A stretch of 64,000 nucleotides of DNA from Ramlibacter montanisoli (lineage in GTDB: Bacteria > Pseudomonadota > Gammaproteobacteria > Burkholderiales > Burkholderiaceae_C). Every line of letters starts with the position of its first letter. The first letter of the stretch is position 1. The notes under the pieces were generated by a model. It did not search any database. It had not been told where the DNA came from and was given only the letters and a program-made list of their open reading frames with translations. Positions 7,812 to 15,749 of the stretch are shown in pieces. The translations under genes were made by a program, and so were the position numbers. The stretch is from assembly GCF_013087525.1 (NCBI RefSeq), contig NZ_JABFCS010000001.1:4092001-4156000 (forward strand), read 5' to 3'.

Positions 7812-8969
7812 CTAGCCCCAGGTGGATTCGTCGGCCGGGACGGTGCGCAGCGCGTTGCGCACCAGCTCGCAGATGCGTTGCGGCGGAACGTTCACGCCGC
7901 CCACGCCGGCCAGCACGCCGTGCAGCTGCGGCGGCGTGTCCAGGCCGTAGAGGGCGCTGCGCAGTTCCTGGTGCAGGATGCCGCCCAGGCCCGGCGAGTG
8001 GTCGCGGTCCAGCACCAGCACGTGCGGCACGCCCCAGAGCGCCCGTTGCAGCGCGCGCAGCGGCAGCGGCCGCAGCATGCGCAGCTTGAGCAGGCCGGCC
8101 GGCACGCCCTGCGCGCGCAGCGCGTCGATCGCCTCGCGCGCGGTGCCGCACATGCTGCCCAGCGCGACCACCACGATGCGCGCGCCGTCGCAGCGGTAGC
8201 GCTCGACCAGGCCGTAGGTGCGGCCCGTGAGTTCGCCCCAGGCGCGGTCGGCCTCCTGCGCCACTTCGAGCGCCGAAGCCATTGCCTCCTCCATCGCCTG
8301 GCGGTGCCGGCAGTACATCGCCTGCGTCACCACGTTGCCCCAGGAGGATGCGGCCTCGGTGTCCAGCCGCTGCGCCGGCAGGTAGGGCGGCAGGTAGCGG
8401 TCCACCAGCTGCTGGGGCGGCACGTGCACCGGCTCCAGCGAATGCGAGACGTAGAAGGCGTCGTGGCTCACCATCACCGGCAGGCGCACCCGCTCGGCGA
8501 TGCGGAAGGCCTGCAGCACGGTGTCGAGCGACTCCTGCGGGCTCTCGCTGTAGAACTGGATCCAGCCGGTGTCGCGCTGCGCGAGGCTGTCGGTCTGGTC
8601 GGGCCAGAAGGCCCAGGGCGAAGCCACCGTGCGATTGACGTTAGCCATGACGATGGGCGCGCGGGCGCCGCTGGCGTAATGCAGCACCTCGTGCATCAGC
8701 AGCAGGCCCTGCGAAGCGGTGGCCGTGAACACCCGCGCACCCGCGAGCGAGGCAGGGATGCAGGCCGCCAGCACGGAATGCTCGGATTCGGGCGTGAGGA
8801 TCTGCGCGTCCATCTCGCCCTGGGCGTGGAACTCGGTGATCTGTTCCAGGATGGGCGTCTGCGGCGTGATCGGATAGACCGGCACGACCTGAGGCCGTGC
8901 CAGCTTGGCCGCCCAGGCCACCGCATGGTTGCCGTTGAGCAGCATGGTGCTTCCCTGGACTTCGTTCAT
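7812..8969 (-). CDS. padG: 2-Oxoacid oxidoreductase alpha subunit, PadG-like
   Basis: Alpha subunit of 385 residues with the family opening (GNHAVAWAAKLARPQVVPVYPITPQTPILEQI) and the conserved TATASQGLLLMHEVL segment that contacts the ThDP domain. The C-terminal domain (VALGSMCGTAREAIDALRAQG, then VLDRD) is the transketolase C-like fold. The ATG at 8969 overlaps the stop of the upstream flavoprotein (ATGA). It works with PadI and PadE as the catalytic core. The phenylglyoxylate assignment rests on the operon and on the neighbouring benzoyl-CoA genes. Confidence 0.8.
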   Translation of the reverse strand: MNEVQGSTMLLNGNHAVAWAAKLARPQVVPVYPITPQTPILEQITEFHAQGEMDAQILTPESEHSVLAACIPASLAGARVFTATASQGLLLMHEVLHYASGARAPIVMANVNRTVASPWAFWPDQTDSLAQRDTGWIQFYSESPQESLDTVLQAFRIAERVRLPVMVSHDAFYVSHSLEPVHVPPQQLVDRYLPPYLPAQRLDTEAASSWGNVVTQAMYCRHRQAMEEAMASALEVAQEADRAWGELTGRTYGLVERYRCDGARIVVVALGSMCGTAREAIDALRAQGVPAGLLKLRMLRPLPLRALQRALWGVPHVLVLDRDHSPGLGGILHQELRSALYGLDTPPQLHGVLAGVGGVNVPPQRICELVRNALRTVPADESTWG

Positions 8970-10584
8970 CGCAGTTCCTCCTGCAGCAGCATCGAGCCCG
9001 TCGGGCATTCCCGCACGCAGATGCCGCAGCCCTTGCAGTAATCGGCCAGCACCGCATAGCCCTCCGGCCCGTGGCTCACCGCCAGGTCGGGGCAGTACTG
9101 GAAGCAGTTGTCGCAGGAGGTGCAGCTGCCGCAGGAAAAGCAGCGGGCGGCCTCCGCCTGCAGTTCGGATGCGCTCAGGGGCAGCTGCACTTCCGGGTTG
9201 CCGGTGAGGCGATCGGCGACCGGCAGGCGGCGCTGCTGCGCGCGCCGCGCCTGCGGGTGGTACCAGGTGGCGATCTCGTGGGCAGCCGTCGCCGGCACCG
9301 TGGACGCGGGCGTGCGCGCCTGCCCGCGCCAAGCGCGGTCGATGTCGAGCGCCGCGCGCTTGCCCATGCCGACCGCCTCGGTCACGAAACGCGCCATGCT
9401 GGCCACGTCGCCACCGGCCCAGAGTCCCGCCCTGGCCGTGGCCTGGTGTTCGTCGACGCAGAGCACGCCGCCCGATGAAGACACGCCGGCCGCGACGTCG
9501 AGGTCGGCGTCCTGGCCGATGGCCACCACGATCGCGTCGGCCTCCAGCCGGAAGTCGCTGTCCGCCAGTGGCTGCACGACGCCGGCATCGAAGTGCACGC
9601 GCACGCAAGCGAGCCCCAGCGCGCCGGCAGCGTCGGCCACGCCGCGCAGCATCGCGCCGTCGCACAGCAGGATGCCCTCCTCCAGCGCCTCGTGCAGCTC
9701 CTCGCGCTGCGCCGGCATGCGCTCGCGCGGCTCCAGTGCCAGCACGGTCACGGCGCAGCCGGCCCGGCGGCGCTGCGCGCGACATCCATCGCGGCGCTGC
9801 CGCCGCCGACCACGACGATGCTGCGTCCGAGCCGGGGCGTGTCGCCCTCGCTGCAGCGGGCCAGGTAGTCGCTGCCCTGCATCAGCCAGGGGGCCGAGGC
9901 CGGAAGCTGCGGCAGCCGCTTGCTGCGCGCGGCGCCGGTGGCGAGGTACACGGCATCGTGGCTGCCCCGCAGGCCTTCGATGGCCGCCGCGTCGAGTGCC
10001 TGCACGCGCACCTCGATGCCGAGCGCGAGGATGCGGTCGACCTCTGCGTCCAGCACCTCGCGCGCAAGGCGGTAGGCCGGGATGCCGTGGCGCATCAGCC
10101 CGCCCAGCCGGGGCTGCCGCTCGTAGAGCGTGACGCGCCAGCCGCGCAGGCGCAGCTGGTACGCGGCCGACAGGCCCGAGGGGCCGCCGCCGACGACGGC
10201 GGCGTGCCCACCGCTGGTGGCGTCGGGAGCGGCGAACTGCCAGCCCGCGGCCAGCGCCGCATCGCCGACCGCGCGCTCCAGCGCACACACCGCCAGCGCC
10301 TCGTCGTGCGCCGCGCGGTTGCAGGCCGACTCGCAGGGGTGGTGGCAGATGCGGCCCGAGATCGCGGGGAAGGGGTTGTTGAGCGTCAGCACTTCCCAGG
10401 CGCGCTTCACGTCGCCATTGCGCGCGTGGCCGATCCATGTGGCGATCTCGCCGTTGACAGGACAGGCCTGGTGGCAGGGCGAGGGCCGTGCCAGGTGCCG
10501 CGGCAGGGCCGCGCGCCAGGTGCCGGTCTTGAAGACTTCGGTGGTCCCGGTGGTCCAGGCGGTGGGCGGCAGGGACGCGTTCAT
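8966..10584 (-). CDS. padH: Flavoprotein fused to 2[4Fe-4S] ferredoxin domain, PadH/PadF-like (one indel)
   Basis: GltD-like NAD(P)H/FAD oxidoreductase of about 539 residues once one base is restored near 9770 (expected reading ARSARRAGCAVTVLALEP). The N-terminus has an Fe-S cysteine set (Cys37, Cys41 and CHHPCESAC), then FAD motif VVGGGPSGLSAAYQL, nucleotide motif VVVGGGSAAMDVARS and AGGDVA. The last 100 residues hold eight cysteines in two ferredoxin motifs (CSCGSCTSCDNCFQYCP region and CKGCGICVRECP). It should pass electrons from the 2-oxoacid oxidoreductase to NAD(P). In characterised pad operons the ferredoxin-like PadF and flavoprotein PadH are separate, so this looks like a fusion. ATGA overlaps link it to padE and padG. 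Confidence 0.78.
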
Positions 10585-11137
10585 GGCGCGACTCCTGCAG
10601 CTGCGCACTCGCCGCCTCGTAGCCGGCGACGCAGGCTGCGGCGTTCTCCTCGCCCATCTGCGGCGACTCGGTGCGCAGCAGCGCTTCCAGCGTCACCAGC
10701 GGCGGTTCGCCGAGCACGCGCGCCAGCGCCCCCAGCAGCGCCGAGTTGACGATGCGCCCCAGGCCCAGGTTGCGCGAGATGCTCATGGCATCGACCGCGA
10801 CGATGCGGTAGCCCGGCGCCTGCGCGCGCAGCTGTGCCGCCGTGTGCGCGGAGTTCACCACGATGGTCGTGCGCTCGTCCGCCCGCGACAGCAGCGGCGG
10901 CTGCAGCAGGCTGGCGTCGAAGCAGAGGATGGCGTCGGCCCGTTCGATGTCGCAGCGCAGCCGGATCGGGTGTTCGGCCACGCGCAGGAAGGAACTCACC
11001 GGCGTGCCGCGCCGCGCCCCGCCGTAGGTGGCGAAGGCCTGCACCTGGCGGCCGCCGGCGAAGTAGGCCCGCGCCAGCAGGTTGCCCGCGGTCTGGGCGC
11101 CCTGCCCGCCGCGTCCCTGGATGATGATTTCGCGCAT
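10581..11137 (-). CDS. padE: 2-Oxoacid oxidoreductase gamma subunit, PadE-like (indel near 3' end)
   Basis: Gamma subunit of about 185 residues, starting MREIIIQGRGGQGAQTAGNLLA behind an AGGAG site. The family region IVNSALLGALARVLGEPP and C-terminal GYEAASAQLQES are present. No stop occurs in this frame before padH, while TGA at 10581-10583 overlaps the padH ATG in the neighbouring frame. One missing base near the last codons (for example TCGCGCC for TCGGCGCC) would give a normal end. First gene of the pad operon. It joins PadG and PadI to form the core enzyme. Confidence 0.78.
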
Positions 11138-11175
11138 CGGCTGCTCCTGCTTCACGCCGCGGTGGCGTGGATTTG

Positions 11176-11189
11176 TTGACGAAGTGCAA
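11176..11189. promoter_or_regulatory. FNR/FixK-type box in the padE/livF divergent promoter
   Basis: TTGACGAAGTGCAA fits the FNR/FixK pattern TTGA-N6-(T/G)CAA. Its centre (11182.5) is 41-42 bases upstream of a possible start site for the plus-strand ATPase, with TACCAT at 11211-11216 as -10. For padE it lies about 45 bases upstream of the ATG. It suggests low-oxygen control, but this is a pattern match only. Confidence 0.45.
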
Positions 11190-11238
11190 GGTTTGCGCAC
11201 GCAGGCCGCCTACCATGGGCTGCAACCTGGAGGCCACC

Positions 11239-11943
11239 ATGCTGCTGACCGTGAGCAACCTGCACAGCTGCTATGGCGAGAGCCACATCCTGCGTGGCGT
11301 GGACCTCGCGCTGCCGGAAGGTGCGGCGCTCGGCCTGCTCGGTCGCAACGGCATGGGCAAGACCACGCTGATCAAGACGCTGCTGGGCATCGTCCGCCCG
11401 CGCGAGGGCAGCGTGCGCTTCGCGGGGCGCGAAGTGGCGGGCCGCGCGCCGTGCGAGATCGCGCGCCTGGGCATCGGCTACGTGCCCGAAGGACGCGGCA
11501 TCTTCGCCAACCTCTCGGTGCGCGAGAACCTGCAGGTGGCGGCCCGCCCGGGCCGCGACGGCCGCTGCGACTGGACCTACGAGCGCGTGCTGGACACCTT
11601 CCCGCGCCTGAAGGAGCGGCTGGACACCGGCGGCCAGCTGGTCTCCGGCGGCGAGCAGCAGATGGTGGCCATCGGCCGCGCGCTGCTGACCAACCCGCGG
11701 CTGATGATCCTGGACGAAGCCACCGAGGGCCTCGCACCGCGGATCGTCGAACACATCTGGCAGGTGGTGGCGCAGATCCGCGCCGCCGGCATCAGCACCA
11801 TCATCGTGGACCGCAACTACCGCTCGGTGCTGCGCCACACCGACTGCGCCGTGGTGCTGCAGAAGGGCAAGGTGGCGCTGGCCGGCAGCTCCGCGGAGCT
11901 CGCGCAGCAGGCGCCGGCGCTGGAGGGCTTGCTGGGCGTGTGA
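11239..11943 (+). CDS. Solitary LivF-like ABC ATPase
   Basis: ABC ATPase of 234 residues of the LivF branch: LLGRNGMGKTT (Walker A), GYVPEGRGIFANLSVRENL, VSGGEQQM (signature), MILDEATEGLAP (Walker B). ATG 11239 is preferred over earlier in-frame codons because GGAGG sits at 11229-11233. It has no permease or binding protein beside it and diverges from padE. It may serve as an alternative ATPase for the aromatic importer at 1354-5875 or be a leftover of a second importer. Mild oddity: VDRN replaces the usual VEQN after Walker B. Confidence 0.82.
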   Translation: MLLTVSNLHSCYGESHILRGVDLALPEGAALGLLGRNGMGKTTLIKTLLGIVRPREGSVRFAGREVAGRAPCEIARLGIGYVPEGRGIFANLSVRENLQVAARPGRDGRCDWTYERVLDTFPRLKERLDTGGQLVSGGEQQMVAIGRALLTNPRLMILDEATEGLAPRIVEHIWQVVAQIRAAGISTIIVDRNYRSVLRHTDCAVVLQKGKVALAGSSAELAQQAPALEGLLGV

Positions 11944-11945
11944 GT

Positions 11946-12341
11946 TCATCGCGGCAGCACCGCCGTGGCTTCGAGCTCGATGCAGGCCGGGTGGTCCAGC
12001 AGGTCGGCCACGAAGATCATGCTCATCGCCGGATAGTGCCGGCCCATGCGCTCGCGCCAGATCGCGCCCAGCTCCGCCCGGGCGGCGAGGTAGGCGGGCT
12101 TGTCCTTGCAGAAGGCGGTGATGCGGCAGACGTGGCGCGGCTCGCCGCCCGCGCAGGCCAGCACGGCCAGCACGTTGTCCAGGGCCTGCGCGAACTGCGG
12201 AGCGAGCGCCTCCGACGCGAAGCGCTGCTGCGCATCCCAGCCCACCTGGCCGGCGATGAAGACGATGCGGCCGGCCTCGGCCTCGATGCCGTTGGCGTAG
12301 CCGGTCGGCGCCGTCCAGCCTTCGGGAAGCAGCACGCGCAT
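11946..12341 (-). CDS. ridA: RidA-family enamine/imine deaminase-like protein
   Basis: YjgF/YER057c/UK114 family protein of 131 residues (GRIVFIAGQVGWD, ALDNVLAVLACAGG, CRITAFCKDKPAY). The segment where many RidA proteins carry the catalytic arginine reads DHPACIELEATAVLP, so arginine is not obvious there and deaminase activity is uncertain. It is the last gene of the minus-strand korA-korB-ferritin-ridA run, 14 bases after the ferritin stop, and converges on the solitary ATPase. RidA-like proteins recur in aromatic CoA clusters. A role in detoxifying a reactive intermediate is inference. Confidence 0.78.
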   Translation of the reverse strand: MRVLLPEGWTAPTGYANGIEAEAGRIVFIAGQVGWDAQQRFASEALAPQFAQALDNVLAVLACAGGEPRHVCRITAFCKDKPAYLAARAELGAIWRERMGRHYPAMSMIFVADLLDHPACIELEATAVLPR

Positions 12342-12355
12342 GGAGGCCTCCCGGT

Positions 12356-12865
12356 TCAGTCGTGGTAACGCGGAGGATCCGGGTCGTCCGCCCAGTTGGC
12401 GGGCGGGGGCGGCACCTTCGCCAGCCAGCCTTGCAGCAGGTCGATGTGTTCCTGCTCCTCGGCCTGCAGCCGCAGCGCCGCGCGCCGCACCTCCTCGCTG
12501 TCGCTGCGCGCCACCAGCGCCGCGAAGAAGTCGTGCGCTTCGCGTTCCGCCTGCAGCGCGACCTGCAGCGCATGCCAGGGCTGCATCAGGTAGTGCGCCT
12601 GCTGCAGGTCGGCGCCGCGCGGCGCCTGCGCCGCTGCCGGCGGCACGGGCGGCTGCTGCCAGCCCATGCTGCGCATCAGCTCCTCGGCGTGCCGCGCCTC
12701 CTGCGTCGCGAGCGAACGGAACAGCGCTGCCGCCTCGCGGTTGTTGTGCGTCTCCAGCACGTCGGCGAACTCGGTGTAGCGCTCCACGGCCTCGCGCTCG
12801 AAGGCGCAGGCATGCGCCATCAGCTCCTGCAGCGTGCGTGGTACGGCAGCGGGCTGGCTGCTCAC
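12356..12865 (-). CDS. Ferritin-like (rubrerythrin-type) diiron protein
   Basis: Four-helix-bundle protein of about 169 residues. Candidate diiron ligands are Glu25/Glu28, Glu56 with His59 (EARH), and in the second half EREAH and EEQEH, the ExxH pairs expected of ferritin-like domains. No rubredoxin cysteine motif is present. A GTG start at 12865 overlaps the korB stop (GTGA); the in-frame ATG at MAHACAF is the alternative. Placement between korB and ridA suggests peroxide or oxygen scavenging, or iron handling, near oxygen-labile enzymes. That role is inferred from position only. Confidence 0.72.
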   Translation of the reverse strand: MSSQPAAVPRTLQELMAHACAFEREAVERYTEFADVLETHNNREAAALFRSLATQEARHAEELMRSMGWQQPPVPPAAAQAPRGADLQQAHYLMQPWHALQVALQAEREAHDFFAALVARSDSEEVRRAALRLQAEEQEHIDLLQGWLAKVPPPPANWADDPDPPRYHD

Positions 12866-13701
12866 AGCGCGAACTCCGCTTCCAGGTCGGGGACGGTGCG
12901 GCGCGCAGGCCCGGGCATCCCGGAGTAGGGGGCGCGCTGGCCCGCGTACAGCACGCCGATGTTGAAGCCGTCGTCGGTCATGATGCGCTTGGCGGCCCGC
13001 GCCGCATCGTCGGTGGGTGCGACCGGGGCCGGATGCACCACGTTCTTCCAGTCGCGCTGCTCGGGGCGGAAGGTGATGCAGGGGCTCAGGATCTCGATGA
13101 AGGAGAAGCCCGGGTGGCGGATGCCGGCGGCGATGATCTCCGCGGTGGTGTTCTGGTCGCCGGAGAAGGCGCGCGCGACGAAGTTCGCGCCGGAGGCCAG
13201 CGCGATCACCAGCGGGTGGAAGGAGCGCACGCCGGTGCCGCCCGGCGACAGCTTGCTGTCCCAGTCCGGCTCGGTGGTGGGCGAGGGCTGGCCCTTGGTC
13301 ATGCCGTACACGTGGTTGTCCATCACGATGTAGGTCAGGTCCACGTTGCGGCGGCAGGCGTGCAGGAAGTGGTTGCCGCCGATCGAGTAGCCGTCGCCGT
13401 CGCCGCTGGCCACCAGCACCGTGAGTTCGGGGCGTGCGACCTTCAGCCCGGTCGCGGCCGCGAGCGAACGCCCGTGCACGCCGTGGAAGCCGTAGCAGGA
13501 GGTGTAGGCCGGGATGCGCGAGGAGCAGCCGATGCCGGAGACCACCGCCACTTCGTGCGGCGGCCGGCCGACCAGCGACAGCGCCTTGGTGACGGCGTTG
13601 AGCACCGTGTAGTCGCCGCAGCCCGGACACCAGATCGGCTTGGTGGCGGACTTGTATTGCTGCGCGGCGTAGGCCTGCGCGCTCAGGCCGGGGGATGGCA
13701 C
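12862..13701 (-). CDS. korB: 2-Oxoacid:ferredoxin oxidoreductase beta subunit (KorB)
   Basis: ThDP beta subunit, 279 residues from GTG 13701. WCPGCGDY (Cys25, Cys28) is the Fe-S motif, GDGDGYSIGGNH the ThDP motif, and DNHVYGMTKGQPSPTT is typical of 2-oxoglutarate:ferredoxin oxidoreductases. Paired with KorA it would make the reduced ferredoxin needed by benzoyl-CoA reductase, as known in Thauera. The 5' end is doubtful: if the G run at 13690-13694 is one base short, translation would begin at ATG 13712 (MNDMCHPPGLSAQ) and avoid the weak GTG start. A palindromic repeat separates it from korA. Confidence 0.85.
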   Translation of the reverse strand: MPSPGLSAQAYAAQQYKSATKPIWCPGCGDYTVLNAVTKALSLVGRPPHEVAVVSGIGCSSRIPAYTSCYGFHGVHGRSLAAATGLKVARPELTVLVASGDGDGYSIGGNHFLHACRRNVDLTYIVMDNHVYGMTKGQPSPTTEPDWDSKLSPGGTGVRSFHPLVIALASGANFVARAFSGDQNTTAEIIAAGIRHPGFSFIEILSPCITFRPEQRDWKNVVHPAPVAPTDDAARAAKRIMTDDGFNIGVLYAGQRAPYSGMPGPARRTVPDLEAEFAL

Positions 13702-13735
13702 ATGTCATTCATGATGTTCGCTCGCGCTGATGTCA

Positions 13736-13771
13736 CCCTCTCCCGCTTGCGGGAGAGGGCCGGGGTGAGGG
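13736..13771. repeat. Intergenic palindromic (REP-like) element between korA and korB
   Basis: An 11-base perfect inverted repeat (CCCTCTCCCGC / GCGGGAGAGGG, 2-base loop) is followed by CCGGGGTGAGGG. It lies in the 77-base gap between two genes that should be co-expressed and could fold in the mRNA. The CGGGGTGAGGG tail resembles the repeats near 29400 and 54050, which suggests dispersed short elements. Confidence 0.6.
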
Positions 13772-13778
13772 GACGAAG

Positions 13779-15554
13779 TCACGGGCGCTGCTCCTCGGGT
13801 TGCGCCCAGGCGAGCAGGGCGGCACGGATGTCGGTGGGCCGCAGCGGCAGCGGCCCGGGGCGGTGGAAGCTCGCCGGCTTGCCGGGCAGGTCGGCCACGC
13901 CGCGCAGGTAGTGCAGCAGCTGCGCGCCGTGGTTCTGCTCCACGACCATCACGCGCTGCACGCCATCGAGCGCGCGCTCCAGCACCGCGGCCTGCAGTGG
14001 CGCCAGCAGCCGCAGCACGATCACGCGCAGCTCCACGCCCTGCGCCCTGGCGCGCTGCACGGCCTCGTGCACGGGTCCGGCGCTGGAGCCGAAGGTGATC
14101 ACCGCGAGCGGGCCATCGCCTTCGACGTCGGCCCAGCGGCTGCCGTAGTCGTGGTCGCGCAGCTTGCGCAGGCGCTTGTCGAGCTGGCGGCGGTGGTCGG
14201 CGGCCTGGCTGCTGGGAACACCCGCTTCGCTGTGCTCCAGGCCGTCCGCCGTGTAGGTGACGCCTGGGGTTCCCGGAATCGCCATCGGCGACACGCCGGT
14301 GGGGGTGTCGCGGTAGCGCCGGTAATCGGGCGTGTTCGCGGCAACGGTGCTGCGCAGCGCGGTCGATGCGGGCAGCGCCGGCGCGGCGATGACGGCGCGC
14401 GACTGGCCCATGAACTGGTCGGACAGCACGAGCGCGGGCGCCTGCAATGCCTCCGCGAGCTGCACGGCCCATTGCAGGGTGGCGGCGCAGTCGGAGATGG
14501 AAGTCGGCGCAAGCACCAGGCGCGGCGCGTCGCCGTGCAGGCCGCCCACCGCGTACGACAGGTCGCTCTGCTCGCTCTTGGCCGGGATGCCGGTGGAGGG
14601 ACCGCCGCGCATCACGTCGACGACGACGATCGGCACTTCGGCGGCGACCGCCAGGCCGATGCCCTCCGTCATGAGCGAGAGTCCGGGCCCCGCGGTGGCG
14701 GTGAGCGAGGGCACGCCGCCGAAGGAAGCGCCGATCACCATGTTGATCGAGGCCAGTTCGTCCTCGGCCTGCAGCAACGCGCCGCCCACCTGCGACAGCG
14801 CCGGCGCCATCCACTCCAGCATCTCGGTGGCCGGCGTGATCGGGTAGGCGGCGACGAAGCGGATGCCGCCGCGCAGCGCGCCGTAGCCCGCCGCCTCGTT
14901 GCCGCTGAGGACCCAGCGCGGCGAAGCGGCCTCGCGCCGTTCGTGCGGCGCCGCGGCGACGTCGCGCGCGGCGGCCACGCCTTCGCGCAGTGCGCGCAGG
15001 TTGGACTGCAGCACGTCGGCGTCGCGCTTCCAGCCGGCGTGCACCGCTTCCTCCAGCGCGTCCAGCGGCAGCCGCGCCAGCGCGCCGGTGACGCCGAGTG
15101 CCAGCATGTTGATCCAGCTGCCCGGGATCGCCTTGGCCATCTTCTTGAGCGGCAGCGCGAGCACGCGCGCGCCGGTGGCGAGGAACACTTCCGGCACGTC
15201 GCCGGCATCCGCGTCGCACACCAGCAGGCCGCCCTGGCGCAGCGGGATCTCGTCGGCGAAACGGTGCACGTTCTGCCAGTCGATGGCGAACAGCACGTCG
15301 AAGGCGTCGTCGAGCGACTCCACCTGCTGCGTGGCTATGCGCAGCAGGGCGGCGGCCTCGCCGCCGCGGATCTGCGGCCCGCTCGTGCGCACCATCAGCC
15401 CGTACAGGCCGGTGCGCGCCGCCGCGTCCAGCAGCCATTCACCGGCCGTCATCACGCCGCTGCCGCCGCTGCCGGCAATCGCGACCGACACGGTTTCCGC
15501 GACCGCCGGGCTGGTGAGGCCCGGACGGACTTCGCTCCTCATGGATGCATCCAC
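13779..15554 (-). CDS. korA: 2-Oxoacid:ferredoxin oxidoreductase gamma-alpha fusion (KorA)
   Basis: Protein of 591 residues with the gamma domain first ([20 protein letters not shown], residues about 20-200) and the alpha domain after it ([44 protein letters not shown]). GTG 15554 is preferred because AGGAGACAAACC precedes it; an in-frame ATG follows at 15542. It pairs with KorB to oxidise 2-oxoglutarate (or a similar 2-oxoacid) and reduce ferredoxin. It is transcribed divergently from had with a shared regulatory region, so the electron supply and the reductase pathway are likely co-induced. Confidence 0.87.
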   Translation of the reverse strand: MDASMRSEVRPGLTSPAVAETVSVAIAGSGGSGVMTAGEWLLDAAARTGLYGLMVRTSGPQIRGGEAAALLRIATQQVESLDDAFDVLFAIDWQNVHRFADEIPLRQGGLLVCDADAGDVPEVFLATGARVLALPLKKMAKAIPGSWINMLALGVTGALARLPLDALEEAVHAGWKRDADVLQSNLRALREGVAAARDVAAAPHERREAASPRWVLSGNEAAGYGALRGGIRFVAAYPITPATEMLEWMAPALSQVGGALLQAEDELASINMVIGASFGGVPSLTATAGPGLSLMTEGIGLAVAAEVPIVVVDVMRGGPSTGIPAKSEQSDLSYAVGGLHGDAPRLVLAPTSISDCAATLQWAVQLAEALQAPALVLSDQFMGQSRAVIAAPALPASTALRSTVAANTPDYRRYRDTPTGVSPMAIPGTPGVTYTADGLEHSEAGVPSSQAADHRRQLDKRLRKLRDHDYGSRWADVEGDGPLAVITFGSSAGPVHEAVQRARAQGVELRVIVLRLLAPLQAAVLERALDGVQRVMVVEQNHGAQLLHYLRGVADLPGKPASFHRPGPLPLRPTDIRAALLAWAQPEEQRP

Positions 15555-15614
15555 GGTTTGTCTCCTCGTGGCCCTGGTGGATGGGGAGTAAAAGGCCGGC
15601 GGCCGATCCAGACC

Positions 15615-15628
15615 TTGGCCCAGATCAA
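15615..15628. promoter_or_regulatory. FNR-type box shared by korA and had promoters
   Basis: TTGGCCCAGATCAA matches TTGAT-N4-ATCAA except for two bases in the left half. Its centre (15621.5) is about 41.5 bases from start sites predicted from CAGAAT (15650-15655, had direction) and TTTACT (complement of 15587-15592, korA direction), the class II activator position in both directions. No transcript data are available; the promoters are inferred. Confidence 0.45.
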
Positions 15629-15629
15629 G

Positions 15630-15645
15630 GTTTTTGCGCAAAAAC
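15630..15645. promoter_or_regulatory. Perfect 16-bp palindrome in the korA/had promoter region
   Basis: GTTTTTGCGCAAAAAC is a perfect palindrome one base after the FNR-type box and five bases before the proposed had -10. Its location suits a repressor operator. A second imperfect palindrome, CCAAATCGGCATTGG, lies at 15659-15673. No matching regulator gene is adjacent. It differs from the TGCA-type BzdR operators known to me. Confidence 0.5.
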
Positions 15646-15749
15646 GTCCCAGAATCCGCCAAATCGGCATTGGAGTACCGGTTTACCGGATCTGCCGGCC
15701 CGGAGACCGCGTCCGGGGATCCGCCGCGGCCAACGCACGAGGAGAAACG

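Noticed and set aside
6520..7815. A 431-codon plus-strand frame over padI
   Set aside because: Antisense shadow of padI; composition is His/Gln/Arg-rich without domains, and its first part duplicates the Rrf2 gene out of frame.
8966..11200. A single 744-codon frame joining padE to the ferredoxin end of padH
   Set aside because: The middle third is nonsense sequence in the wrong frame for PadH; produced by two indels. Only the padH-padF fusion is supported.
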